64,000 nucleotides of DNA, from assembly GCA_026686845.1 (NCBI GenBank), contig JAIVEN010000014.1, positions 11,270,001-11,334,000 of the forward strand, in the 5' to 3' direction. The translations under genes and the position numbers were made by a program. The notes beneath the pieces were generated by a model. That model was not told where the DNA came from. It searched no databases and saw nothing but the letters and a program-made list of their open reading frames with translations. Source of the stretch: Adenanthera pavonina. Lineage: Eukaryota > Streptophyta > Magnoliopsida > Fabales > Fabaceae. Shown here piece by piece: positions 24,503-37,561 of this stretch. Position 1 is the stretch's first letter; every line of letters begins with the position of its first letter.

Positions 24503-26470
24503 GGAGAATACTGTACAGAACGGAACAAATTAATGAATATGTTGGGTCTATTCTAGTAGTATACCGAAGCTGCTAAAAAATGTCTTAAAGTTCGTCGTGT
24601 GGTGACTTATGACTCATCCAAAATTGTATTTTTGTGATAACTCAGCAATCATTAAACATATTATGAATGGTGAATCTTCGTCTTTTGGCCTTCCTTTTCA
24701 TTATCAAACAAATACATCTGTGGTGAAAATTATACATGGACCTTGAGATATGCAGCAACATGAGGCAAATTGCGTGATGATCGACTCGTGTTCACACAGT
24801 TCTGTTATGGATCAGTGATAGAGGTCATTTGCAATACACACAAACTTCTTTTATTTAGCTCATAAATTAAATGAGTAATCCAAAGCTCAAAAATCATACT
24901 AATTAAACACATTTTCTTTTATATTGTATGGAATTAGAAGAATGAGTCATACTATTTACAACTTTTGAATAATGTAATTTTTTTATAAATTTTATTATAT
25001 ATGCTGATATTGATTATTTTTCTGGCAATGACACACTGGACTGGACCTATGATTTCCTTCATTTACCAGAACCGTACGAGAAAATATAATCACCCAAACC
25101 CGCTACTTGTGTGCTGTTTTGCAGGATGTAGTTTTTTCTGTTTTAAAAGCATTAAAATAATCACTCTCATTTAGTATATAGCTTATGAATTTTATGGGAA
25201 GCCAATTTTGTGAAAGAGAAGACTTATGAATTTGCTTTGGGAGATCATCGCCGGACTGTCTAGATTACGGTCTATATTTAAAATTTTTATTTTTTATTAT
25301 TTTTAAATGATAAGATCATATTTTTAAAAAGTGATAGTTATATAATCATCCTTATTTTTTATTTTACATCTAATAAAATAAAAAAAATGTTAAAAATAAT
25401 ATAAATTAAATTAAATTAATTCTGATTTGTCCAAATTTAACATGCACGCGTTCCTATTGCAATAAGCACTCGTGCTCATCACACTGATAAGCATTGAATG
25501 CAAATTCAAAGACTTATGTATTTAAATTTATATAGTTAATGTATTTTTGTCAAATCAAATAATATGTGAATTTTAAATTTAAAAATAAGTTAACAATATT
25601 AATAACAAAAGTCAGCCATAGAATAAATAATACATAAAAAAGTACATTTGGTATGATTTGAATAAATGGTGCTATGATATTACATTTATTACACCGATAC
25701 TTCAAAAAATAAGATATATCTATATCTGATATGTATGAAATATGATACATGAACCATATTTTATGATATGTATTATATATGTATCTTTATTTTTTCTTTT
25801 TCAAAAAATTCTAAAATGATATAAATCTTATAGGAAAACTCAATTTTTAGTTTTTTTTTTTTGGAAATCTTTATAGTACTCTTAAAACATTCATTTAAAA
25901 CTCAATCTTTTTAATATTTCTTATCTTTGATACATTAATTCATTAAATATATACATAAATTTTATATGATTATCTCTCACATTTATATCTTAAAATTTTA
26001 AAATTTGTCATACTCATTATATCGTATCATGTTATACCTGATACATGTATACATATCTATATACACCATATGATATTACTCATATGAGTTATCTTAAACT
26101 TTCCGCTCTGTCTATTTCCTAAAAAATCCTAGTTTATTTTTATTTTATAAGTACTTACATGGACAATAATTATTATATTTAATGCACATAAAATTCATTA
26201 TAATATTAACATTATTTTTAAATAAAATTATGAATATTATTTTTTTGTTTACATATCATTTTAATTAAATGAAACATTTTTCATCATATTTATATTATAC
26301 CGGTTCGTTGGCTGTCCCCGTATTCAACATCTATTTTGTTTTTTTCTTGGCCTGAACTGTATTCAACTTCTTTAAAACTTAATGATGAATGAATAGTAAA
26401 AATTGAATATTGAATTTATAATATTAAATTATTTTTATTTTATATAACATATTTGCTATAATTATGTTAA
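24503..26470. other. SFH 3' flank and AT-rich intergenic DNA
   Basis: The SFH 3' UTR probably occupies the first 200-400 bp. From about 25270 the DNA is over 75% AT by eye, with repeated GATACAT/ATGTATC-type words between 25690 and 26080 that suggest an old unclassified repeat. No exon is recognised. Confidence 0.55.
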
Positions 26471-26696
26471 TGCTATAAAAAATAGAAGAAGAGGAAAAAT
26501 AGAAGGAGAGAATAAGATAAGAAAGAAACTTTCTAATAATTGATTAATTGATGTGTAGAATATAAATGAGATGCCTCTTCTTTATAAGTATAGGTTTACA
26601 ATTGAAAATTCACAAAAATAGACAATATGAGATATTATGGAATAACCAAGAGATATTGTGGGATAATGGATAACTATCATGATTTATATTTATAAT
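26471..26696 (-). repeat. copia 3' LTR (minus orientation)
   Basis: It begins TGCTATAAAAAATAG on the plus strand and ends ATTTATAAT next to the polypurine tract. It aligns with 37562-37778 over its full length, sharing words such as AGATATTGTGG and TTTACAATTGAAAAT. Confidence 0.85.
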
Positions 26697-26789
26697 ACTC
26701 CCCCTTGGATATCCATTATCAAAATATTATGCCTTGTTAAAATCTTACTAGGGAAAACCTAATGGGATAAAACGCTAGTGAAGGAAAAG

Positions 26790-27540
26790 AATTCATAATA
26801 TATTTATGACATTGCCTCATTAAAAACATTGTCATGAAAAATCCAATGAGAAAAAAGAACATAGTCAAAGAAAAAAGAGTACAATGTATATAAACTTTCC
26901 CTCAAAATGTTATAAGTTGATAGTTCTGAGTATATGAACTCCTATAACATGCTTCTCAAATCTTGTAGTAAAAAGAGACATGGTCAATAAATCTGTCAGA
27001 TTATCATTAGAATGAACTTGTTGAATTCTGATTTCTTCATTTTTCTAAAGATCATGCGTGAAGAAGAATTTTAGTGAAATGTGATTTGTTTTATCTCCTT
27101 TGATGTATCCTTTTTTCAACTGTGCAATACATGCAGCATTATCTTTACAATTGATTGTCGGGATTATTTTTTCAAAAGACATATCACAAGTGTTTTGTTT
27201 GTGATGGATCACGGATCTTAACCAAATACATTCTCGACTTACTTCATGTATTACTATAATTTTTCCATGATTAAATGATATGACTGTTATGGTTTGTTTC
27301 ATGGATCACCATAAAATAGCCGTGCTACCATAAGTAAACAAGTAGCTTATTTGGGATCAACCATTATGGAGGTCAGACTTAAATCTGGTATCTGTATAAC
27401 CAACTAAATCCAGTTTGACTTTGTTGGAATATAATAAACTCGTATCTATAGTATGTCCAAGGTAGCGTAGGATATCTTTGACTCCATTTCAATATCTTCA
27501 TGTTGGCGAAGAAATATATCTTGCTAATAGATTAACAAAA
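26790..27540 (-). pseudogene. copia RNase H remnant
   Basis: Minus-strand reading gives copia RNase H signatures: ECIWLRSV, INCKDNAACIAQLKKGYIKG and HISLKFFFTHDL (27045-27302), then VHSNDNLTDL further down at about 26980. The frame is broken upstream and downstream by stops, so this is a remnant rather than a gene. Confidence 0.85.
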
Positions 27541-28500
27541 ACTGATATATCAGGGTCGTGTATGACTAGCAAAGTACATCAATGCCCTAATTACACTAAG
27601 ATGTGATACTTCTGAACCAAGTAGTTTTTCATTCTTTTCTTGAGGTTTAACGGGATTTTTCTCTTTATTCAAAAATCTAATGACCATTAGAGTGCTCAAA
27701 GGATGTGATTTGTCCATATAATATTGTTTCAAGACCCATTTTATATATGCCTTTTGATACACGAAAATACCACCATTTAAATATTCAAGTTGTAATCCAA
27801 GGCAAAATTTTGTCCTTCCTAAATCTTTCATCTCAAATTTTTGCTTTAAGCAATTTACAACATTTGGAAGTTCTGCATAAGTTCCAATTATATTTATGTC
27901 ATTGACATAAAGTACAATTATAGCGTACTCAATTCTAGATTTTTTCATAAAGATACATGGGTAAATATGGTCATTCTTACACCCTTCCTTTAGTAAATAT
28001 TCACTGAGGCAATTGTATCACATACGCCTAGATTGCTTTAACCCATAAAGGGATTTATTCAATTTAATTGAGTATTGTTCTTGAAATTCGAAATTGTAGG
28101 CTTCTAGCAATTTAAATCCTTTAGGGAGTTTGATATAAATATCGGTATTAAGTTAGCCATATAGATAAGCTACAACATCCATTAGATGCAAATCAAGCCC
28201 TTCACGTGTTGCCAGATTAATCAGGTATCGAAGGGCAGTTGCATCAACTAGAGGTGAATGTGTTTCTTCAAAATCAATACCAGGTCTTTGCGAAAATTTT
28301 TGAGCAACAAGTCGTGCTTTATATCCTACAATTTCATCTATTTCATTTCATTTTCACACAAAGATCCATCTAAACCCAATATGTTTCACATCTTTAGGTG
28401 TGCGGATTATGGGTCCAAAGACTTCACATTTTTTAAGAGAGTTTAACTCTTCTTTCATTGCGTTTTCCATTTTGGCTAATTGTCTCTTTGTCTGCATTAT
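27541..28500 (-). pseudogene. copia reverse transcriptase remnant
   Basis: The best-preserved part (27550-27948) shows KQKFEMKDLG, FCLGLQLEY and a YVND box where active copia enzymes have YVDD, so one catalytic aspartate is replaced by asparagine. The upstream part to about 28500 shows KARLVAQKFSQRPGIDFEET-like and SLYGLKQS-like segments but contains several in-frame stop codons. The enzyme is dead. Confidence 0.88.
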
Positions 28501-28679
28501 TTAACAGACCTTGTTTCATAATCCTCAATGTCATTCATCACATTTAATGCAATATTATATGCGAAAGCATCATCAATGTTGACTTCATTTTGGTCCCATC
28601 AGATTCCATCTATGACATAATTTATTAAGATCTCATCATGATCATCCATTTCAGGTACCCGTGTCTTATCTGGAGTTGA

Positions 28680-29003
28680 GATATTTGTGTCTAATAACTA
28701 TTATAGAGTTTCCTTTTCCTCAATTTTACCATCCATATTCTTGGTTCTTTTTCTTTTTGGAGGATTTTTATCTTTTGAATTAATGGGTCTACCATGCTTC
28801 ATGCAAGTTTTAGACTCATTTATAGTAGGTTGTCCAACATGGTCATCTATCTTAACTGGAGCATTAGCAGTTGAAATACGTGATTTAGTCAATCTTTTAG
28901 TGTCAGTAAATGCGTCTGGCAATTGATTTGCTAAACTTTGAAATTGAATTATCTTTTGAACTTCTTATTCATATTGTTTTGTATGGGGATCTAGATGAGA
29001 TAG
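28680..29003 (-). pseudogene. copia linker between integrase and reverse transcriptase
   Basis: Minus-strand reading gives LANQLPDAFTDTK and HGRPINSKDKNP, typical of the copia segment that joins integrase to reverse transcriptase. A stop codon interrupts it near 28966. It continues the integrase end that lies on the far side of the 29009-33871 insertion. Confidence 0.8.
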
Positions 29004-29454
29004 ATAATTGTGAATACCGTATTTTGTCCGGGCTTTATACATAAAAATTTAAAATGAAAAAAAAAACAAATAATAATAATAAATATAGATAAAAAATAAT
29101 AACAACAAATAATAAAAATTAAAGATTTAAAAAAAATAAAAATGATAAAAATAAAATAAAATAAAAATTAACCAGGTTAATTAAAATGGTTAATTCAAAA
29201 ACCTAAAAATGAAGAAAGAGGAAGAAGTGTTGGGGTTGGGGTTGCTGATGGCTCAAATCTTTTTCCCAATCACAAAAGTTTGGGTTAATAGTCGGCACAA
29301 GATACAAAAAAAAAACAACAAAAAAATCAAAATCAAAAGAATAGAAGCTAAAAATAAAAAATAAAAAATTTTAACCTTGGGCTTATTTCAGCCTAAGGTG
29401 ATTTGAGCCCCATTTGGGGGGCTCAGCCCGAGCTCACCTGAGCCCTAATAGAGG

Positions 29455-29990
29455 CTAGGTGTGAGTGAAAGAGAGGGGAGAGTGTGCCGCGAGGAAAGAG
29501 GGGAAGGGGGAACTAGGGTTCGGTGGAGGAGAAGGGGACCGCGGGCGTGAGGGAGAAACAGAGGGATGGCTGAGAAGGAAAGGGATGAACCAGAAGGAGC
29601 CGCGAAGTGAAGGAGTGAGTGAGATCTGGGGGATGAAGGGGACGGAGGAAACAGGAGATAGAAGGACCGCGAGGAAAAAAAAACAGAGAGAGGAAAAAGA
29701 AAAGAGAATAGAGGTAGCCGCAGGTGAAAGGCAGAGCACGATGGTAGGGGGTGAGGGAGCCGCGAGTGAGGTTGAGGGACCAACCAGAGGGAGCAGGAAA
29801 GAGAGACCAAGAGGGAGCCGCGAAGAGAGCAGAGTGAGTCAGATCTGGAGAGGGAGAGAGCAACAAATGCGAAAGGAGGAAGAGGCTCCGAGACGCGAGG
29901 CCAGGAAGGAAGAGGGAGTTGCGAGATTGGGAGAGAGAGAGCTCAGGCACGATGGAGATTGAGAGCGAGATGGAACTTCAGTCTGAACCG
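29455..29990 (+). repeat. purine-rich (GA) low-complexity block in the solo LTR
   Basis: About 530 bp are strongly G/A-biased on the plus strand (GAGGGGAGAG, GGGAAGGGGG, GAGAGAGAGCTCAGG) and GC-richer than all surrounding DNA. The bias removes stop codons and makes long open frames on both strands; none shows a domain. It would lie in the U3 part of the LTR, before the TATA-like element at 30133. Confidence 0.85.
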
Positions 29991-30132
29991 AAAAATAAAG
30001 GGGGCCGTGGGCAGAGCTGAGAGAAAAAAAAAAGGCCGAGCACAGAGGGCAGAGAAGCCACGATGGCTTCACGGGTGAGAGTTTCCGATGCCGAGAACCC
30101 TAAGCCAGAGCAACAAAAGGATTCAGCTTGCT

Positions 30133-30140
30133 TATATAAG
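30133..30140 (+). promoter_or_regulatory. possible LTR TATA box
   Basis: TATATAAG follows the purine-rich block, about 1.1 kb into the proposed LTR. Its location after a GC-rich U3-like segment makes it a reasonable LTR promoter candidate, though transcription is unproven. Confidence 0.35.
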
Positions 30141-32109
30141 TAATGTTTCCTTGCACTTACTGGCTTCATCTTAGCTGCAATACTGATGTTGGTTCATCGA
30201 AATACGTAGGTATTGTTTGGCATGCTGTGCACTTAGAACAATTATGCTCTTTGCTTTTCTAAAGCCTTGCGCATGAAGTGTTTGACAAAATGCTTGTGTG
30301 AGATGTAACTTATATGAGAACGGCAACTAGTTTAGTAAGGGTCAAATGTTCGATTTATAGCTTTGAATGTAATGCAACCTTGCACTTGACGGAAATGTTG
30401 ATTGCTTGTGACATATAGATTCGGGTGTGAGCTCAAAAGAGATGGTCACACACACACACACATATTTATATTTTACTCTCTGCATATGTGTGGACTACCA
30501 TTAAACTCTTGAGGTGATTGTATTATCATGTTTTCCCATAAAGAAAAGAAAGGAGTTCTATGTTAATTGTTGCCTAGTGTTGCTCGAGTTTGGGTTTAAA
30601 ACTAACCATGTGAATATGCTTTCAATGGGAAAATTTGGTTTTAACTTACTGCTTATGGATGTTCTGTTTGGGCTTGGAAGTGATGACGACAAATAGTTTA
30701 AGCATGAAGAATGCTCCATATGGTCTTGTCTTCCCACATAAATCTTCTTTGCTTGATGCATTCATGTGGGTACTGTTCCAAACTTGTAAATGAACCACTG
30801 TCGTGAGCTTTGAAAATTCATGTGATATATTGCTGTATTATTGTGTTCTTAATCCATTGAGTGAGTTTTGGCAAGTTTGAAAGTAAGTGTTTGTTCGCGT
30901 TTTGTATATTTTGTTAAGTTTTGTTGCTTTCCACTAAAAAATGAAACTACAGGCTATGTCTCTAAGCTAAAGTAAATTGGAATGCATATTGCTTACTGAC
31001 CCATGGTTATACTTTGTGCTTCTGTTTCTGATTCTTCCTTGTTGTAACCCTTGTTCATAAAAAAAGCTTGTCTAAATACTGAAGTAGAGTTATTGGAGTC
31101 ATGTTCTGCAGGTCCTTAAACTTCTCCTTTTAATGGTAAAATTGGGAATAGAATGAAGTGGTGGGATCTGCTTTATGTTTCTGTTCCAAGTTCCAAATCA
31201 TGCTTATTACATCTCCCTTGAGAGTAGAAGCTTGTCCTTGATGTCACAAACTAATGGGTCCTGTATAGTGTGGCTTGGTTATAAAGGTTAGATTCTTTAG
31301 CTTAAATATGGTCAAACGGATGACTTAAAATAGCTTGAAAGGCTGCTAAGGATATTATCTTTAGCTCTCGTGTATCTCCCTTAGGTTGTGTAAAATTGAA
31401 TTGGTTGAATTGAGACTTCCAAAAGCTTCTTTAGTGATTCCTTTACAATTGCTATTGGTAATTTTTACTGCACTAGCCATGAAAATACATTGCTAATTAC
31501 CTTATTTCTTACTTGTCTCTTGCATCTTCACCATGTGAGAATTCAATTCTGGCCTTCTGGAAGAATGAAAAGAAATTGATGGCCAATTCAGATGCCAAGG
31601 GGGAGATCAATGAATAAGCTTTCTGCATGAGTGCCATGGGAGCATGGATCAAGCTTAAAATTGGGTAATCAACTTCCAAGCAAAGGAAAAGAAAATGAAG
31701 ACGTAAGAGTTTGCATTTCCTCATCTTATGATTGTGTTTAAATTACTTGAATTTACACATTTACCACACGCACATTGATAAATTGTATTCGGTTGTGTTT
31801 TTTTATTTATAATTTTGGTCCTTATGGCCATAGGCTTCTTTTCTTTTCGCATTTAGAATTCGTCACGAGGGACTAAGTCTCCATGAGCAAATAGCTAGGG
31901 TGTCAGTCAAGAGTGCCATGAGTGAGGAGTTACCATGATACTTATATTGGGTAGGTCATAATTTTCAAACATTTATGAGTTCAAACTGTTATGTAATTTT
32001 TTTTTCTTGTAAAAGTAAAATAAAGTAAATATTAAATTTTCCTTTTATAAAAAAAAACTAAACTATGAGAGTAATTAAGATGAAAGCCCTCTATTTTAAA
32101 TCTTTATTT

Positions 32110-33080
32110 TTACCTTTATGTTTCAAATGGTAACACCGTGAGCATTTAGATGTTAATTAGCGAGCTGTGAGTGATAAAGTCACTACAGATCCTAATTGGT
32201 TTTTTTTTTCTAAAAAAAAAATAAATAAAAATAAAAATAAATAATATACATATATATGTCATATTTTTAAATTCTTTTTATTACTTTTCTTCTTATAAAA
32301 ATGTGTTACTTTGGTTGCATTTATTTTTTATAATTCAATATAAGGAAATAAAAATAATTTATTTAAACTTTATTTTTCCAATTTTATCCCTTAAGCCAGT
32401 TACTTTTCTACTCCGAGTTGTAACATCGTGGGTATATAAGTATTAATCAGCAATTTGTGAGTGATAAAGTCGCCACATACGTTGATTATTTCTTTTTAGA
32501 AATATACGTAATAATGACATTTTGAATTCTTCTTAATGCTTTTTTTCATACATATGTGTTAAGAGAATATTATCTATTTCCATTTTTATAAAAATAATTC
32601 AGGCCAAATTATTTATTTTCCTTCAATTTTATCCATTTTTCTTATTTATGTTTTTTATTGCCTTTTCATTTCAAAAGAAAATAATAATAATAAAAATGAT
32701 TACAAAAAGTATTCATTCCCTTCAAGCTTTTATCTTTCTTATTTATTTGCCTCGAGTGGTAATATCGCGGATATTTTAAATACTGATCAGTAACTTGTGA
32801 GTGATAAAGTTGTTACATATGGTGATTATTTTTCTTCAAAAATATGCATGTAATAATCACATCTTTGAATTCTTTTTTTTATAAATAAATATGCGTCAAA
32901 ATGATCTTATTTATTTTTATTCTTATAATAAAAAAGAAAGTAAGAAAATAATTTGTACAAAAAAATTATTTATTTTCTTTCGAACCTTGTTATGCCTTTT
33001 TGTCTCGAGTGGCACCACCGTAGACATTTAGGTATCAATTATATATTGTGAGTGATAAAGTCATCACATAAGCCAATTGA
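32110..33080 (+). repeat. four diverged tandem units in the solo LTR
   Basis: The core GTGAGTGATAAAGT recurs at about 32167, 32457, 32797 and 33048, each preceded by a GTAACA(C/T)CG-like box and a TATTAATCAG-like stretch and followed by C(A/G)CTACA or CACATA. Spacings are about 290, 340 and 250 bp. Between cores lie AT-rich fillers containing repeated TATGCATGTAATAAT-like words. This looks like old internal tandem duplication within the LTR. Confidence 0.75.
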
Positions 33081-33876
33081 TTTTATTATGTAAAAAATAA
33101 AATTGCTTTCAAATATTTCCTTTTCAAATCAAAATAAAATGTTCAAAATTACATATAATTTTAATCATATTTCCTCTTTTAGAAATTGATTAAACCAAAA
33201 ATAATAATAAATGATAAGAGCAAATAATGGAAATTAACCTGTCTTTTACAAATCAAAACACACCAACCAATTCTAAAAATTGTTTTTTTTGTGGAAAGAC
33301 AATTTTTTTTCTATAAACCTTTTTTTTCAAAGAATATATATAATAAAAAATATCAATCCAGTGACACGCATTTCTGGCCCGAACTACGTCGTATTTGATC
33401 TCTATTGCAGGGTACGTAGGCCTCAGACTCTAATTCTGGGTCAAGTCCATTTTTTGTAAATAAATAATATTTTCCTCTTATTTTACTTTTTCCAACTTCT
33501 CATAATTTTATTTTTTTCTTTATTTTCATTTTTATATTTTTCTTATTTTTATATTTATTTTTGCATGTAAATGGTTAAAGGGCAATCAAAATAATGTTTT
33601 TAAAAAAGCCATAAAAATTGCATGATCAACTTAAGGTAATCGTTCTTTGGAACGAGTATTGTGGGGGTGCTTAATACCTTCCCCACTCACAATCGTACTC
33701 TCGAACCCAACTCTGATTCACAGACCATCCTTGTCCTTTTATTCTGGTTTTCCAAAATTTTCCTTAAAATTTTGGTGGCGACTCCTCCGAAATCGGCTCC
33801 CGTCATATGGGCCGATTTCCCTCTTTTTCTTCATTTTTTGCGCCATCCGCGTCACATTTTCGGGTGTAATAATAAT

Positions 33877-35061
33877 TCATTCAAGCTAATTTCTTTTTCC
33901 AACTACTTCTTCTTTCCCCCCAATGTTGAAAAACTGATTCATCAAAGTGACAATCAGCAAAATGTGCTGTAAATAAATCTCCTGTTGATGGTTCAAGATA
34001 TCTTATTATTGACAGAGATTCATATCCAATATATATCCTTAATCCTCTCTGGGGTATCATCTTAGTGCGTTGTGGTGGAGCAATTGGTATATAAACTGTA
34101 CATCCAAATACTCTTAAATGGGAAATATTAGGTTTCTGACTAAGAACCATTTGTAAAGGAAAGGATTATTCATAATTTTTTGGCCTGATGTGAATTAATA
34201 TTGCAGCATGCAGAATTACATGCCCACAAGCAGATATTGAGAGTTTTGATCTTATAAGCAATGGTCTTGTAATTAATTTCAAATGTTTAATAAATAATTC
34301 TGCAAGTCCATTTTGTATATGAACATATTCTATAGGATGTTTGACCTCAATTCTAATGAATATACAATAATTATTTTAAGCTTGTGATGTAAATTCAGGA
34401 ATATTGTTAAGGCGTATTTTCTTAATTGTGTAGTGAGGGAAATGAGTCTTTAGTCAAATTAATTGGGCAAGTAGTCTCGCAAATGCCTGGTTAATAAACA
34501 AGCATGTGACCATCTAGTCGATGCATTGATTAAAATCATGAAATATCTAAATAGTCCACATGGTGAGTGGATCGACTTACAAATATGGCCCAATATATGC
34601 TCTAAAAAGCTAATTGACTCACTCCCAATTTTTGTTGCTGATGGTCGAGTAATCAAGTTTCCTTGGGAATAAGTCAGATATGAAAAACTATTAGATTGAA
34701 GAATTTGTTGGCTCTTCAAGTCATATCCATGTGTATTTTCTGTTATTCTTTGCATCATAATTGAATTGGGATAACCCAACCGGTCATGCCATACAAGGAA
34801 CATATGATTTGTAAACTTCTAGTTTACAGTGAGATATGATTCAATTGTATTAATATTCATGTAGTACAAACCAAAGGAAAATATTGAAGATTTTTCCAAT
34901 ACACATATTTCATCTGAAATGGTTCTTGTAATATAAAGATATTCGATATCTTTTTCTTTGGTCATCTCAATATGATATCCATTTTTACGAATATCTCTAA
35001 AACTTAATAAATTTCTATAAGACTTAGAGGAATATAATGCATTCTCAATATGCAATTTCAT
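33877..35061 (-). pseudogene. copia integrase and GAG-pre-integrase remnant
   Basis: Minus-strand pieces show LYYMN and NLLSFRDIRKNGYHIEM (34819-35061), the zinc-binding start VWHDRLGYPNSIMMQRI (34459-34803) and the C-terminal FGCTVYIPIAPPQRTKM and GLRIYIGYES (33881-34150). The pieces are in different frames and separated by stops. The C-terminal frame is shifted shortly before the insertion point at 33872. Confidence 0.85.
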
Positions 35062-35477
35062 TCCTCTTGGTAATATTATATTGGCTCTTATAGAGCCTTT
35101 GAATAGTTTTGTACTACCAAATATAATACCGACATATGCTTCTTACATTACCAAATTCAAAAAATATTTCATATCTTTGCGAATTGTATGCGTTGTAGTA
35201 CTATCCATAAGACAAATATCCTCATAATTAATGTTGGTGTCAATCGATAGAATAGTCATTCTTCAAGAATATTAAAAATAAATATGATAAATTATTACTA
35301 ATGGACTTAAAATATGTAAATTCATAAATTCAATAAATAATTCATAAACTTTCAATGTTCTAATAATACTTAAAATATAAATTCTAATGAAAAATACATA
35401 AAACTTAAATGTTCTAGAAGAGACAATGCAGAAAACAAAATTCAACATAATTTATTTTTGGACAGTTCCATCACCAA

Positions 35478-36494
35478 TCAAGTGATCAATCTTTCCATTT
35501 GGATCAATAAAGAAATTGGCAACATCCAAGTGCAAGATATCCATATTTCCATAATCAAAATCACTATAAATAATTCAAAGTTTGTCTCCATTTTGTTTTC
35601 CCTTTTAAGAGATTCATGATAAAGGTCAACAAGGTGTTTTGAGGTATGGCAGGTATGAGCCCAATAACCAATTCCACCATAGCGATGATATTTGTTTTTA
35701 ATATTTCTATTATTTTGTCCACCATTTCTCTTATTATTTTTCTTAATTTGTCGCTTTGGGTGAGAATTTGTGTTCTGCATATCACCTGGACCTTTTTCCC
35801 ATCTGCGACTTTGATCATTACCACGGCCACGACCATGACAATGATTAGGGTCACGACCATAAGATTGCCCATAAGTATGGTGGCCATATGTTGCTACATT
35901 CACTTCAGGGAACAGAACAATGTCAGTTGGGTATGACTCATGGTTTTTCATCAAAAGTTCATTATTTTGCTCAGCCATCAAGAGACATGATATCAGCTCA
36001 GAATATTTCTTAAAGCCCTTTTCATGATACTACTATTGCAAGAGTATGTTGGATGCATGAAAAGTGAAGAATATTTTTTTTTAGCATGTCAGCATCGGTG
36101 ATTGTTTCTCCACATAGTTTGAGTTTATAACTGATTCTAAACATAGCTGAGTTATGCTCACTTACAGTTTTAAAATTATGTAAATGCAGATATATCTATT
36201 TATAACAGGCTCTAAGAAGAATAATAGTTGTTAGGTGGTTAGACATTTTTTTAGGCTTTTCCAAAGGATAAAAGGGTCTTTTATTGTAAAGTACTCAGCT
36301 TTTAACCCTTCATGGAGGTGATGATGCAGGAAAATCATTGTCTTTGTCTTATCTTGATTGAATATGTTTACTTCTTTAATGGTCTCCCTAAAACCATTTG
36401 CATTTAAGTGAATTTCAACATCTAAAACCTAGGATAAATAATTCTCTTCAATAATGCTTAGTGCTATGAATTCAAGTTTTGCTAAGTTTAACAT
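35478..36494 (-). pseudogene. copia gag remnant
   Basis: The N-terminal segment starts at an ATG near 36494 and reads MLNLAKLEFIALSI, followed by a stop codon where related gag proteins carry tryptophan. The C-terminal part (35478-35981) has a basic GRG/Asn/Arg-rich stretch and a zinc-knuckle-like YHRYGGIGYWAHTC. Compared with the CCHC pattern, the first two cysteines and the histidine are replaced by tyrosine, leaving only the last cysteine. Nucleic-acid binding through zinc is therefore lost. Confidence 0.85.
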
Positions 36495-37561
36495 GTTTAT
36501 GCTATTATAAAAATAAGAATAAATAAAATTAGGAAACATTCACTAAAACTAAATTTATGATCTAAAAAAAAACCAGACATATTAATAAATGAGAATAACT
36601 AATAGGGCAAAGAATTAAAGTTAAGTATCAACACATAACAACCTTTGTTAAGAATACAAAACAACCTAAAGTATAATTTTTTTAATGAGTGAACAGAACC
36701 AACCAAAAAAAGGAAAAAACAGGACATATCTATTATATTAATTAATATAGGTACAAAGCATACACACATATAAAAAATTAGTATTTATAAACATATTGAC
36801 TTTATATTTATAGTATTGATCTATAGTGTGATTCATGATTAATACTATATTAATGCAAGAAAAACCATTTAAAATAGAATCATACATGATCTAGTAAATC
36901 AAAACAATTTATTAGATTGTGTTAAGAACCAACCGAGAATTTTGATTTTAAATAATATATTTTTTATGAAGACAAATAACAATAAACATATGTGAGAATC
37001 AATATAGAACAAGAGCATCAATTATATGAGTTCCTTTTACTTCAATTAAGACAACAAATATGTATTGATACAGTAGCTGCAAATTTATTCCATGATAAAA
37101 TAATTTAAGTAAGTAAAAGTAAATAAATAAATGAGTGAATTTGAATGTAGATCTTTAGAATTTACTTGTATTCTATGTTGATAGTTTTAGGATTCACTTT
37201 ATAAATTTTGAATGTAGATATCTTCTGAATCTACAATATGTTTTGTGTGAATATCTTGAGGATCCGTTTTATTAAATTGTACCACATACTTCTGGACGTG
37301 ACACGCTTTTTCTATTTTCAAGAATTAATTAAAAAAAAGTAATTTAAAAGAAGAGAAAAAGAAAATAACCATATAAATAAATAATTGACAAGGGAAGATA
37401 ATGAAAATTGACTCAATATTTTAAGTAAGTGTGCCTCCATCCCTATTAGAGATATTCATTGGCATGAGCGTTAATCTTCAATGCCATAATGATAGGTGTA
37501 TGAACAATTAAAAATAAAGGCACGCACCTGAGGATAAGAGTTAGTGTTCGTGTTAATAATG

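Larger units (their letters stand above)
29009..33871 (+). mobile_element. giant solo LTR of a Tat/Ogre-like Gypsy element (inferred)
   Basis: The copia sequence is interrupted here, with ATAAT repeated on both sides (29004-29008 and 33872-33876), the 5-bp duplication expected of LTR-retrotransposon integration. The insert begins TGTGAATACCGTATTTTGTC and ends TTTTCGGGTGTAATA. Near its end lie GGGGGTGCTTAATACCTTCC, CTCTCGAACCC and GTGGCGACTCC, words I associate with the 3' part of Tat/Ogre-type Gypsy LTRs. No gag, protease, RT or integrase is present in 4.86 kb and its two ends are not repeats of each other. A solo LTR left by LTR-LTR recombination explains this best; a large non-autonomous derivative is the alternative. 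Confidence 0.7.

Noticed and set aside
29445..30072. Long open frames on both strands (up to about 165 codons).
   Set aside because: They result from the purine-rich composition of the LTR, which removes stop codons. The products are Arg/Glu/Gly- or Ser/Leu/Pro-rich with no domain, and frames overlap on both strands.
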